Source: Syngnathus acus (Eukaryota > Chordata > Actinopteri > Syngnathiformes > Syngnathidae). From it: a stretch of DNA of 64,000 nucleotides. Shown here in pieces: positions 10,915-23,278 of the stretch (the stretch's first letter is position 1; every line of letters starts with the position of its first letter). The position numbers and the translations under genes were made by a program. The notes beneath the pieces were generated by a model. That model was not told where the DNA came from and made no database searches. It saw only the letters and a list, made by a program, of their open reading frames with translations. Location of the stretch: the NCBI RefSeq assembly GCF_901709675.1, contig NC_051093.1, forward strand, positions 9,043,553 to 9,107,552. Direction: 5' to 3'.

Positions 10915-11220
10915 ACAGGTGTCAAACTCGAGGCCCGGGGGCCAGATACGGCTCGCCACATCATTTTATGTGGCCCGCGAAGACAAATTGTGCATCAAAT
11001 TTGTGTCAACTAGAATTGCCAATTATCTTCACTTTTTTTTAAATATCTGACCAGTTTTTACTCATCTGATTTGAAAATGAGTTATTTGTCAGTTTGTTTT
11101 GTAGCTTTTACTGGATATAATATGAGGTGCACATACATTGATTTGGGTCGACAGTCATAATGGCCCTCCGAAAGAAGCTATGACTACAATACGGCCCGCC
11201 AAAAAAAAGACACCCCTGGT
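10915..11220. mobile_element. hAT-like non-autonomous element ('GGCCCGCCA' family)
   Basis: The left end reads CAGGTGTCAAACTCGAGGCC and the right end reads GACACCCCTG, approximate inverted copies. Internal text (GCCACATCATTTTATGTGGCCCG, shown only in part) and CGGCCCGCCA near the right end match a common fish hAT-derived repeat. It has no coding capacity. Confidence 0.7.
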
Positions 11221-11221
11221 T

Positions 11222-11292
11222 TAAATCTAGGGTTAGGGTTTCAAAGTAGGGTTTCATACGAGAGTTAGGGTTTAAAAGTAGGGCTTTGAGTT
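11222..11292. repeat. Short degenerate telomere-like patch
   Basis: Contains CTAGGGTTAGGGTTTCAAAG, then GTAGGGTTTCATACGAG, AGTTAGGGTTTAAAAGTAGG. It directly follows the hAT-like element and resembles the large satellite only loosely. Confidence 0.5.
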
Positions 11293-13300
11293 ACTGGTAC
11301 ATTCTGTAAAAACTAAATTGTGGTTTGTATGTTGTTGGTATCACTTTGCTAGTGGCCTTGGAGAGCTCCTGTATGGCTCGGTGTAAATTTAGCACTATAG
11401 CTCATAGCGTTTCCTCCATTGGCCCGTTAGACAAACAATGGCATCCGAGTATTTGACGCTGTGCTGTTCACCAAAAGTCTCTGAAGGCAAACTTCTACTT
11501 TGCCTCCATGAGACTGACTTCTAATCTTTTATTTTGGGGCCTGGCTGGCGGGGGCTGATTTTCACATGTTAGCATCATTGTTTCAAAAATGTTCCCTAAA
11601 CATTAGCGTGCATTAAAAGGTCGTGACTCTTAGAATAACTCTTGTGATATTTACAGACACCCTTATGTTCCTGATAGCTTGGCTGCTTGTTCTGAGGTAA
11701 TCAGAGGAGTCAGTATCCAGCAATAGAATTTTTTTTTTTAAAGTTCTATTACGTAACAGACTAAAAGATTTGACATAAGTTTAGATTTAAGGCACTTTCT
11801 CCGGGCTTTTCCACATGCGTGTTAGGTTAATTGACTGAGATAGGCTGCAGTTCACCCATGACCCTCAACAGGATAAGCGGTAGAAAATGGATGGGCGGAT
11901 TCTCTCAAATCTTGCCAAGCATTGAGATGCTAATCAGTGTCCAAAAAGAAAAAAAGCCACAGCAGCAAGTGGTGTGTTAACAATGGCAACCTCCAAAGAG
12001 CTTAGCATGCATATTAGCGGCGCTTTTGCAGAACACTGAAGAGTTTATAAATTGATAGATATCAAATGTTTAGTCATCAAGGGCAATTTTGAAGGAAGCC
12101 TTTCAGTAAATTAGGACTAAAAAAATCCCGTCATCTCTTCTAAAGTTATATGTTAGCTCAAATTTGACAGGCCAAGTGTCTTGGGGGAGAAAGTTAAGAA
12201 CAGTGCACTCTTGAGGCTCACAGGAATTCCCCAACTCCAATTTGAACCTTTGAAATGGAATTTTATAGCCACGTTCAATCATTTTCCTCAACCTCCGGCT
12301 ATGATTGAACATGACTGAGCCTCCCAATGACATTTAAATAGGAAGTCTCTTTTTAGTTTCTGAGATCGTATTTCCTCTCGCTTGGTGGCAGCTTATTTTG
12401 CCTATCTAATATGCATTTCACATTAAATTAAGAAGAGTGATCTATTTTCAAAATTAATATGCATAAATAAACCTGTATAGTGTTTCTTTTCGTGGTATGT
12501 GCACAGCAGGTGCTTTCTATTTTATATGACATACAGAGGAGGGAGGGGGAGGGCAGTCATTATTGAGATCAACAAAGTCAACATTGCTGCTTCAGTTATG
12601 ACATTTTGTAATTTTGCATGAATAATTTGCTTTTAAGGGAGAAATTTGAAAGTCACTGAAGTTCACCAAAAAAAAAAATATATGGAAAGTGAAAAAATAG
12701 CACGTATAGGATGTGCTTGTTAATGACCCATGACACTTTCTGACCAGACTGTTTTGGTACAGTTCCCTCACGCTTTGCTTTTTTTGGGGCTTTGGAGGAT
12801 GGGCATAAATGTGGAAACAAAATTCCTGGAAAATATCCAGAAGTCAATTACATGGTCTGGCACCTGAGAGGGGGGGGGGGGGGGTGCCCCTGCAGCCCCA
12901 CCTCTAGGCCTGCCACTGGTAGGAAGGACAAGCAAAATACGATCATGAAATTTAAGTTCACATCGCTGAAAATCGAACGTGATGTGCTAATTGTGATCAT
13001 TGTTCGATTTCATATTGCAGACAGAAAGCTATTCAAGTGTGTTTCTTTGTGCGCTTATGCAGATGATGAGCAGCCATTCCTGAGGCAGGGGGCGGGCGAG
13101 TGTTGAGCGGACCAACAGCAGAGTCTTGGAAGTACCCCTCACACCGCCACCTCTCCTGCAGCCTCAGGCCTCTGCACATTTACAAACTTCTCGGGAAGCA
13201 GAACCAAGACCCAAAAGGACCGCAAGCTGCCAGCACCGGACCTTTTGCTGGATTACGGTTAAATATATATTTTTTGGAGGAGACTTTTAATGTCTATTCA
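11293..13300. other. Intergenic region upstream of pdgfb with one repeat relic
   Basis: At 11820-11900, GGTTAATTGACTGAGATAGG followed by AGGATAAGCGGTAGAAAATGG is the tail of a common fish interspersed repeat. There is a 15-base G run at 12870-12884. A GC-box-like GGGGGCGGGCGAG lies near 13088. No coding sequence is recognised. Confidence 0.55.
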
Positions 13301-13684
13301 AATTTGTAGCTACTTTTTATTGTTTTAATCACGGTGGATTGTTGTGTCGTTTGGAACTTTTCGGACTGACGCCGGCGCGCATCAATCTGGTGCACAGAGC
13401 AAGGTGATCGTCGATCCGGATTAAGTGAAAGATTTTGCAAAAAAAAAAAAAGGGAGCATTCTAGCGTCCCATCTTCAGTCTTTGGATAGCTGACATCACC
13501 GCGCGAAGAAAGCTCGGTGCGCGCTCGGAACACCGCAGGGGAGAGAGCGAGCGAGCGAGCACCAGTGTCCACGCCGGGAGAGCAAGTGCACCCTCCGCGC
13601 GCACCCTGCCGGCCGAGGACTGCGGGCCTCCGGAGCCTCCATAAATGCTCTGCCCGTCGCAGAGGCTCCAGGCTGGCCAGCAAG
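13301..13684 (+). promoter_or_regulatory. Probable promoter-proximal region and 5' leader of pdgfb
   Basis: GC-rich compared with its surroundings (GCCGGCGCGC near 13371, GCGAGCGAGCGAGC near 13546), with a poly-A run at 13439-13451. It runs into the pdgfb start codon with no intervening splice acceptor required. Mammalian PDGFB also has a long GC-rich leader. The transcription start cannot be fixed from sequence alone. The pdgfb frame stays open upstream to at least 13517 but without an ATG. Confidence 0.45.
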
Positions 13685-16600
13685 ATGAGCTCCACCGTGC
13701 AGCTGCTGCTCGCGTTACTGGCGACGTGCGTGCGATTTGGCGCAGCCGAGGTGAGTAGTTGGGTCAACTTTTACGCCGCTCACTTCATTTGGTACACTTG
13801 CACTACGACGGCTGCGGAAAAAGAATTGCTCAACTTCTACTTATAATAGGAGGTCAATTTGCATAGAATACGATTCTACAGCGGCGTTACGTTGCGGTCA
13901 GCAAGTCTACATTTAGTAAAGCTATAAAGGTTATTAGTCCATTGACACTATTTTAGTGTGCAGATGGTTCTTTCAACACTATATCATTTTTACATCCAGG
14001 CTATTTTTTTTCCAGAGCACCTGACAATAAAAAAAAAAAGGGGTGTTGTCAGACTAACTATTATTCCTGCCATTAGGTGTCATAAGAATGACTGCCCAGG
14101 GCCAGACACGTGCACTTTCCTCATCCTCTCTTAAGGTGCCTTGAATGCACCACATGGTGCGTTTAGATGCTGCAGCTCCAGATGTGTCATAAATCACTGA
14201 GCTGTATTACACACATTGTAACTTCATTATCAAGAGAACATATGTTTGGATTGCAGCCAAGAAAGGAGTCCAAATGTATTCAAATATGCTACAATAGCAA
14301 ACAATTCCACTTTGCTAGACAAACAGTCATATCCAAGTTAGTCACTTTTGGCTATTTTGCAAATGGCTCTCTCTACAATACACACAAAACATTAAGGATG
14401 TTGAATCATGCTAAGACCTGTAAAAAAATAAGACAGGATGCATTTGTGTCACGTGCACAGGAAGGCAAGACATATTTGAGTCGAATACTTGTTGATGCGA
14501 CTTTCGGCTTGTCCCATCAGGGTTCACTCACTTGATTTGGTTGGCACCGTTTCTACGCCGGATGTCTTTCCGGGCATGGGACCCGCCATGGCGGGTGGCT
14601 GGGAATCCAACTGGCAGTAAAGGAATGAAAAGTAATCCTATCAGTGAATTAGCCTTAGCAAGTCAGTCGGGCTGATGTCATTTAAGAGCAATAAAAGATT
14701 AGAAAAGGCTTCTGTGCTATAAAGATGAATTGAAGCTAGCGTGTGAGAACAAATGGCTCAATTGCTCATTTCCTTCAAGAGTGCCTGACGTGAAGGTGAA
14801 ACACATCATACAATATATATGATGGATGACTTGACATCAATTGCTCCTTTTTTATGGCTTCTGGAGGCAGAACATTTGAAGAAAAAGGCAATTTTGACAG
14901 GCAGGCTCATGGGTGAAAGTTACAAATGACTTTGATGTATGCAAGTGGGAATTCCCAGAGTTGGACTCAGGCATATATACGCAAACTTCAAACATTCCAA
15001 TTATCATTCAAATGGCTTGGAGCAACACACAGTGCTGTGTGCTTGTGAGTTTATTTCAATGAGCGACCACCAAGGGGGGGGAAAACAAACTTATTCAGTC
15101 AGTCGCCAAAATGTTCAAAACACCTGCATGTGATCCAGTTAAAAAAACTTGAGGCAATACATTTCTACATCATATTTGCTATTAAAGGCAGTCAAATATT
15201 TAAAAAAAAAAATGTATTCATGTTTTATAGAACCCCTGAAATATCCTTGGCCACCCCAATTCCCCCCTAAAAAAAAATCCTAGCGCCGCCAGTGCATCTA
15301 AGTTAGTTTGGACTGGCAACAAGAAGTGGGAGAGTAATAAAAACCCAAAACATATTTTAATGTAGGTATGATGTGGTTAGAATGTTTGCCTAACTGTTTG
15401 GAGGTTGTGGGTTCAAATCTCGACTGTCACACATTCAATTATAATTCCCGTGACCATTTGTGAAAAATGCCACGCCACACAAGCTTCCTCGCTCCCTCCC
15501 TAATTAGATACGATTAGATGTTCCTGCAGACGTACCTGGCATTCCTCAATACATCCACTCGACGGCTACCAGATTAGGGCTCTGAAAATACAATCAATTT
15601 CAAATATGTCACAAGCTGGAAAATGATTGCATAAATGCTGAAAAAGAGTGTATAGAAACAGAAGGAATTATTATTACATGTTTTATATTCCATAAAAAAA
15701 AGCCATCAAATTAAAATTTCAAGTCACATAGGTCAAAATTGTCAATGTATTTGTGACACGCAATTAATTCAGTAGCACAATTTTTCTAGGTTTGTTTAGA
15801 GATAATAAATTTCTAAACCTTGACAGAAGGCAGGCAGGGCTGTGAAAAAAGGCCCAGGTCCTATAATTAACATCAAACACAATTATCCAAGCAAGCAGGT
15901 TGGCTCTGCTGGCGAGGAAAGGAAATAATGATGACTCCTCTGGGGCATCTGCAGCTCGACAACAGAGATGCGAGCAGAATTACAGCAGGCATTTCCCCGC
16001 TTGGACTCTCTGAAAAGGGGGCAAGCAACAATGCAGGAAACGGCGTCGTGAAGTACGCGCCCGCTCATGCATGGATGGCTGGCTTTGGCTTCCTAAAGAG
16101 CTTCATTAAATTCTCCAGATTTCGGATGTTCTATTTTCCATAAATGAGTGCAACATGACTTAATTCATGACGTCTAATGCACTTTCGAGTAACATGAAGC
16201 TCCTCCTCGCATTTGAACCGACGCCAGCGAGCAAGTGTCCCGACCCCACGTCTGATCCTTGTCCATTCTTTTCTTCATCTCCTTTTTGACATGCCTGCCT
16301 CCCTTCTCTTCTCCTCTCTGTATCACTCCTTCCCCCACTTCCTGGCTCCTTCCTGGCTCCTTTGACCCCTAAATGTTAGCAGATGAGAAGACACAACGCC
16401 AATAGTCATTCAGGCAGCTCTTAGTGACCATTGTGTGTCTGCTTTGGTTAATACCCCCCCTCCTTAGCCCCCTCGCCCAATAATGACTCGAGGGGTTAAA
16501 CCTACACTCAGATCCTGATTACAATGTGGCGTTTTGCTCACATTTAGTTAAATACTGACTAAACAAGGATGAATCTCATTTTATTTGATGTCGTTCAGGG

Positions 16601-19310
16601 GGATCCACTTCCTGCGGCCCTGCTGGAGCTGGTTAGAAATAGTCCCATCTCCTCCATCGACGACCTCCAGCTGCTTCTGCTGACTGATTCCGTAGGTAAA
16701 GACCTGCTTGTTTGAATTTAACTGGTCCTGCAAACATCCGAGTATTTATTTTTCGGATTTATAAGCGCCCTAATTTGGACCTACTGCTAATGAAAATGTC
16801 GTGGGAAAAATGTTGGCCGTTAAATTGTTTTTATTTAACCGGAAAAACAAACAATCCCGATGAATGCAAACCCCCTGGTAGTAGTAAACATATATTTCAA
16901 ATCCGCAAATTCTGCAACTGTTATTTATTTTCTTCTCTTATGGTGCCTGGTGAACATCAAGCAAAAAAGGAAGATGCTATCAGAAACACATCAAGTGATT
17001 ATTCTATTAGTGTGCCAATTAGCCAGACTAGCTTGTATTTTTAGGACGCGTTTGTGGTCAATTATTGAGGGGGGTGTTTGCATTAATCACAGCCTCTATG
17101 TGTTTACTGCTTTGTCTCAGATGAGGAGGAGCCAAACTCAGCAGCAAATGGAGGTCACAGACTACCAAGGAGCCTGGGTAAGCCCCCCCCCTCCCCTTTT
17201 TTTTTTTTTTAACATGTCACGTGTGAAAGATTGGCTTACCAAAGGAATATATTACACCCAAAGACCTTTCTCATATCCAAACCTGTCAAATAGAAGACAA
17301 GAAAATACATGTCGAATTATGTATGTAAGTGCACGTCATGATGAATGCAGTTGCTCCGAGTGCCGGCATGGAAGATTCCTGATTTTCTTGGTGAATGAAG
17401 ATGTACTTTATCTTCATTCGGTTGTCTCTCCGGGCCTTGATTTATGTGACAAGTATGGGCTTGGTGACATGCTGAAAATCATTCCCATTAACCTTTTTCT
17501 GGGGGTGGGGGGGAATCGATAATAAAGCAGATGTCTCCAGTGGTCGGTATAAATGGACAACAGTTGGAGTACCGTGAAAGCTTCCCATCCAGCACCAAAA
17601 GACAAATGATCTTGCATGAACACATATATAATGTTTATGAGTTTTATTTCTCCTATGATGTCTTTTTCTATCTTCTCATGTTGCCTTAGTCTGCTGCAAC
17701 TGATTTAAAAAAACAAAATAAATAATGACTGACTGGAATGAAATAATACTCACAATTTGTCTTTTCCTCCTCCAGTTGCTCAGCCAGCCCAGCAGGCCGT
17801 GTGTAAAGTTCGCACGGAGGTGGTGGAGGTCACCAGGGCAATGTTGGACCGAAGCAATGCTAACTTCCTGCTATGGCCACCATGTGTGGAGGTGCAGCGC
17901 TGCTCCGGTTGCTGTAACACCAAAAGCCTTCAGTGCGTCCCTGTTGTCACCCACACCAGATACCTGCAGGCAAGCCACCACACAACCACACAAAAAAAGA
18001 CAATTAAGCTTCAACGGTCTCAATTTGTGTAGGTCATGAAGATCGAATACATCCATAAAAGACCCACGTACGCTAAAGCCGTGGTGTCCGTGATGGATCA
18101 CGTGGAATGCCGATGTCAGCCCGCTCCGCGACAGCCGGCGCTGAAGAGGAAATCTTCTCGCCGGCATCATGGCCACAAGGAGCACCATCGCAACCAGACG
18201 CTCAGCCATGGACGTGGACAGGTAGGTTAAAAAAAACAACAACCAAAAAAAGACACCATTGAGTACTCACAATATAATTGCATTTGACCATCAAGGTGAA
18301 GGTGCATAGCAAGGATGAGCTCCATCAGTGGGATGAGCTGAAGCAGAATCAGGGTTCCCTCCTGGTGGACCTTCTGGAGCAACACTGGAGCTCCAGAGGA
18401 GACACATTCAGGCAGCGTGCTGAAGGCTACAGTCTGGCTGGAGCTGAAACATCTCCACCAGATGAGGAGGTTCTCATTGGCTCACACTGGACACGTAACT
18501 CCACTGGCTTACTTGAGACTAAAACCCAAGTGGAGAGCAAAGAAAGGAATGCAGAAGGAAACAAGACTTCAGTGGATCATGTTGGCATGAATAAAACATT
18601 ACAAGATGGTCAGGGGCTCATCGGTCCCGGGGGAATTGTTATTGAGGGACCAACGGGCAGGGATGAGGGTACAGAAGAAACATTTTCCTTTCCCAAGTCT
18701 GTCACTCAAAAACCTCCAGCCAAATGGAATCCAATTGAGGAAGCCATTGACAGGTTTGGAAGTCGGTTCAGACCCACCAAAGAACCCAACCCGGAGCCTC
18801 GGAGAGGCAACAAGACTCCAGAGGAGGTGAAAATGATGCAGATTGCCGAGACAAAGTTAGAGGAGGAGAGGAAAGAGCTGCTCCTGCTGCACAAGAAGTT
18901 GGACCATGAGAAGGAGATACTAAAACAGCAGCAAAAGAAACGAGAGGAGGAGCAGCACCTCCTACGTAGTCGACATCGTTACATGCAAACAACCACCACG
19001 ACCACAACCTCGCCAGGTACGACACACTTTATCTAAGGCATAAAGTTTTTGTTCTTAACTTTTTTCAGTAGTGGCGCCATCTAGTGTTTGATAGTGAAAT
19101 TGCACCTTTTTCCCTTTTTCATTGATGGGTTTTGTTTTAAAATACATTATAAGTGACCATTTTGTTTGTCCCGCAGAGACAACGACCACAGCCAGCAAAC
19201 AGAAACCCTCAGCTCCAGCGGGGCCCAGACCTCCAGGACATCCGAGAAGAAGGCTGAGGAAGAATCGAAAAAGGATAAGCAAGGCAGCTATGAGAGCAAT
19301 GCTGATGTAA
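13685..19310 (+). CDS. pdgfb: Platelet-derived growth factor subunit B, long form with expanded C-terminal region
   Basis: Seven coding exons: 13685-13750, 16599-16695, 17121-17177, 17776-17969, 18033-18221, 18296-19016, 19177-19310 (485 aa). Secreted dimeric ligand of PDGF receptors. Residues 1-21 are a signal peptide; a short propeptide ends in a furin-like RLPR before SLG (about residue 73). The growth-factor core (about 80-165) keeps CKVRTEV, LDRSNANFLLWPPCVEVQRC and SGCC, the PDGF/VEGF cystine-knot signature. Exon boundaries 1-5 match mammalian PDGFB. Exon 4 ends CAG|GCAAGC, a GC-AG intron of 63 nt. Exon 6 adds 240 residues rich in charged, heptad-like sequence (EEERKELLLLHKKLDHEKE), absent from the roughly 241-aa human protein. 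Exon 7 encodes a basic tail (RPPGHPRRRLRKNRKR) comparable to the PDGF-B retention motif. Which teleost paralogue (a or b) is unresolved. Confidence 0.95.
13751..16598 (+). other. pdgfb intron 1
   Basis: A 2.85-kb GT-AG intron. It holds a tRNA-derived SINE relic (15365-15430), a fragment near 15236-15297 (CCTAGCGCCGCCAGTG) that resembles one near 60080-60135, and a GCCGGATGTCTTTCCGGGC-type repeat scrap near 14558. No exon was found inside. Confidence 0.6.
15365..15430 (+). repeat. tRNA-derived SINE relic in pdgfb intron 1
   Basis: ATGTGGTTAGAATGTTTGCC resembles a pol III box A region, and GTGGGTTCAAATCTCGAC resembles box B at suitable spacing. This is the usual look of fish tRNA-derived SINE heads. 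No full-length element is visible. Confidence 0.5.
17970..18032 (+). other. Very short GC-AG intron of pdgfb
   Basis: The donor is CAG|GCAAGC and the acceptor TTTGTGTAG, giving a 63-nt intron. Reading through meets an in-frame TAG at its 3' end. The flanking codons (LQ before, VMK after) reproduce the mammalian exon 4/5 boundary, so the GC donor is well supported. Confidence 0.85.
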
Positions 19311-20480
19311 AGCTTTAAAAGGATTCTCGGTGAGTCTACAGAATCCTCCTGACTTTGAGAACATGACTAATGATGTCTTCTGACATTTCCAGGAGCACAA
19401 GATGAGCTTGGAGTATGGATAATGCAGGTCTTACTAAAAGTATTCAACTTACTCCTCAGAGACTCGACGTACTGTTTGAAGAAGCCATAACGACACCTGG
19501 ATGGAGGAAAAAGTGGAGACTTTCCAGCAAAAGTTGGAAGTGGCATCCAAAGACTTGCCAAATATGTGCGGCAAATTTCCTGCCTTTGACCTGAACTGTG
19601 GAAACCAGTGCAACTTCTCCACACGGATTCTTGTTTTGATAAGACAAGAAAGAAATTGCACTTCTAAATATTGCCGTTTAATGAAAATGTCGCTTTCTGA
19701 AAGACTGTTTTTTTGGAGTTGACTTCATCGTTTAATTACAAAGGAAACCAGCAAAGACTTCTCTATTATATTTAATTCCATCCAACCCATTGCAAACACT
19801 GGAGATAAGCAGATGTGATCGATCGGCATGACAAATCAAAACAAAGGTGTGCAAAGGGCTTTTCTGCTTCCTTCATTCTTATTTATTTATCTATCAATCT
19901 ATCTCAACTACTACTAAGGGTTAACCTTCTTCACCAGTATTGAAAACAAAACAGTATGTAACAGTGTCGTGACAAGTCACAGTTTTCATTGAACAGTTTT
20001 TTATTTGGATCACTTTTTAAAGTTTTATATATTGTCATGTCAAGCGTGTGTGTGTGTGCTGCTTTGTATGTTGCCTGTGTTCAATTATGTCCTTTTAATT
20101 CAAAAAAACGTCCCTCCTTCACATTCCTGAGCATATATATATATATGGGAGGAACAAATGACTGTTGTTATTCTGTGTTTAAATATCCATAATCAGAAAC
20201 TTAAATTATTGAAACGCGTGTCAACTTAACAATTGTTACTGATTGTGTCTCTTTTATTATGATTTTTGAGGAAACAAAACTAATGATATTTTCTTATGGT
20301 AAAAGGAAAAATGTGGACGTGTTGTTTTGTCTCTTCATTGAATTCCTTCAAATGCGTGCCTATTTCCACTTCACATGAGAGTCAGTGTGTCCTCACAAAT
20401 CGGAAATGTCTTTACAGTTGTCAACGCTATATTAAAAGTGAGTAAACCATATAGGATTGCGCAATAAATTTAGACATGAG
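19311..20480 (+). other. Probable 3' untranslated region of pdgfb
   Basis: Follows the TAA at 19308-19310. It contains AU-rich TTATTTATTTATC near 19880, of the kind found in unstable growth-factor mRNAs. ATTAAA occurs near 20430, and a canonical AATAAA at 20463-20468 is the best poly(A) candidate. The UTR extent is inferred. Confidence 0.5.
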
Positions 20481-23278
20481 AGGTGGATGTGTAGGCGAAC
20501 TGTGGCGTTTTCCTTGTGGCTTGCATCTCAGCCAGCCAGCCAGCCATCTCAGGAACCACAAGCATGAGCGTATCATTAAACAGCCATCATCTGCTCCTAT
20601 TTTGTCCAAAACAAACTGAGCAAATGATGTTTTAGTTGACACATTTCACGACTTGTTGACCTGCTAGCCACATGTGACTCTTTAACCTCAATGTGCGTTT
20701 GTGCAGTCCCTCTCGCACACACACGTAACGCTTGTAAACAGCAGAGCATCTCTAAATTCAACGTCGAGGTGGGAAGCCAGTGCTCTGCACCCCCGCAAAC
20801 TTCTAACGGGAGGACGACAAGGAGAAAGGCGTGGAGCCTGGCTGACCGTGAGAAGCATGTTCATACTCATTTCGGACACACACAGGGGTCAAGCACTGTG
20901 ACAATGTGGGCGTGTCTCGAAGAAGCTGGGATGCTTCAAAGCGGACTAAGTGACCTTAAAGTACGATATGGTTAGCTGGGTTTCAACAAAACTAATACCT
21001 GACTAAAAAATAGAATCAAATGAATTAAAAAAGAAAAAATCCATTTTTTTCCCATATTTTGGAAATAGTGTTTAGTGATAAAATACAAAATGTATAAATA
21101 TTATTCTATTTTTTCCCATTTTTTAGCAATATTTTGTGTTTATTGATAAAACACAACCAGAACGTAAGTTGGCTGTGTCCGCTCCCACGACGGTGCAAAC
21201 GCCCCTTTCTACTTGCACCAGAAATACCAAGAGAAAAAAAAAAAACCTATAAGAACATGAAACCCCTCAGGCAGGATGCGATGAAAATAAACCCGGGTTG
21301 TATTTAAACACGGGCACACGTTTTGAAAAGCCACAAGCAACAAGAAAAGCAGTGAATCCACAGCGGCAGTGGAAAGTGTTTCCCAAATGAAACAAGACAG
21401 TGTTTTGATACAAAAACATTAAGGAGCTAATATCCAAAGCAGACCTTGGCGGGGCTGGACTAGCCTGGCTTACATTCTCTAATGTGAGAGTAGGAAACAA
21501 AAGGCGGCCGGCCTGCCCATGTGACAGCACACACTTTCCACACCTTCCAATCCCTTTATTTTCCTGTTTTTATGTACGACAACGGAGAACATGATGCACA
21601 CAAGCGTGAAGCAGCACACTCTAAATCAGTGGATCCACTCAAGCGCTTGCAAAGGAACAATAGCCTGACGCTGACTAGGAGACTCAGGAATGTCACTGTT
21701 TCTTTGGGGGCTGCTGACAAAGGATGGAAAGCTAAAAACACAAAAACAACTTTTTAAATCTCAAACATGGCCTGTAACTTCATAATAGATGATGACACAA
21801 ATCTTCATTTTATTTTGGAATTAGAACAACTTTGAAGTCAAACAGCATCACAATCGGATTGGGATTCACATTTGCTTCCACTGCTCACAAGTTTGTGGGA
21901 ACATTTTTGGGAAAGACCCATTTTTGTTCCAGCACGACTGTGTCCCAGCGCTCTTCGGGATAAAAAAAAAAAATTCCACTGCGCATTCCACACACCGCAA
22001 AGGAGAGACCGGCTCCATATTTTTCCTTTTTTTTCAATTCCAAGGTGATGCTAGGTGTTTCCTCAAATGTGTTACAAAACTGGCACCAACCTTCAACTGC
22101 AAATCACATTAACACAAACATTCAAAAGTTTAGCCAAAACAAAAATAAAACATTTCATGTAAGATAAATTGAGACTGTCATAGTCTGAACTTGACTTTTA
22201 CACCACAAAAGCAAATGAAGCCGTTTTTTGGACTGAGGTCAATCAAATATTCTCCACTGATGTCTGACAGGAGGTGTTAATTTTTGGAATTTTGTTTGGG
22301 AGTGTGAAAGCAGGTGCAGCACAAATCAGCCACATTACTAAATTATATGGACACCCAATTAGATCATGTGACACCCTCAAGAATATTGAATATTTTTCCT
22401 GCTTGGGGGAGTTTCCCAATGAACAACTCAAGTTTTGACACCGAAACCATTCGAATGTGTAAATTAATTCTAGTGGACGCTGTGACCCGTACAAAAGCCT
22501 AATAAAACTATTTTACTTGACATTTACAGGCTGTCAATTATTTGCAAATATTAGGGATTCATCAAGTACTATTTTTCCTTCTGTATAAAGTGTGTGTTTA
22601 TGAAGAAACCACTCACACTCTGAGTGACCCCAAGTGTCCGATTTACAATCTTTCAAGAAAAGCCCGCCAATACACGATGTACCTGAAGCTAAATGTCTTC
22701 GCAGCAGCATGACTGCTGCAGGTCAGTATCATCATAATGTCAAGAACATATTTTATGCATTTACCAAGCTTCAACATTGATAACAAGTTGCAAAAACACA
22801 CACCTCTGTGCAAACATGCATGTATGACCATAAAGCAAACATGACCCGACTTATGAACTTATGTACTCTTGACTTTTTGGCTTTTTATAGAAGCAGCAAC
22901 AGATTATTTGCAAAAGATTATTTGATGTCTGTTTTTAGAGCTTATTTCTGTTTTGGTAAAAAAGATGACTTTAGCCCAAATGATTTTTTGGGCTCAGATA
23001 AATACTGCCCCCCACTGGTTAGATGTGACATAGTTATTTGCTGCTGTTTTTTATATTGAAAGATTTCAAGGTGGACTTTTTATCGACTCAACAAGTAAGC
23101 AATTCATTTTTGCTTGACGACGGCCGCGCGCCTTTTCTCGGTTAAGTTACAGGATTTTCTCACTTATAATAAATAGCGTTTGAGGCTTCAGCTCATCAGA
23201 ACATCTACTTCCCTTTGCTTCAGTAAGCACAACAAATTCGAGCCCAACATGCTCAACATACATGAGTACGAGTTGGGG
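20481..23278. other. Intergenic region between the converging pdgfb and csf2rb genes
   Basis: No coding exon recognised. On the minus strand the part next to 23279 should hold the csf2rb 3' UTR. A minus-strand AATAAA (TTTATT on +) lies at 21808-21813, but its use is uncertain. The rest is AT-rich unique-looking sequence. Confidence 0.5.

Noticed and set aside
13517-13684. Possible N-terminal extension of Pdgfb from an upstream GTG
   Set aside because: It lacks an ATG, is Arg/Ala-rich 5' leader, and would bury the clear signal peptide that starts at 13685.
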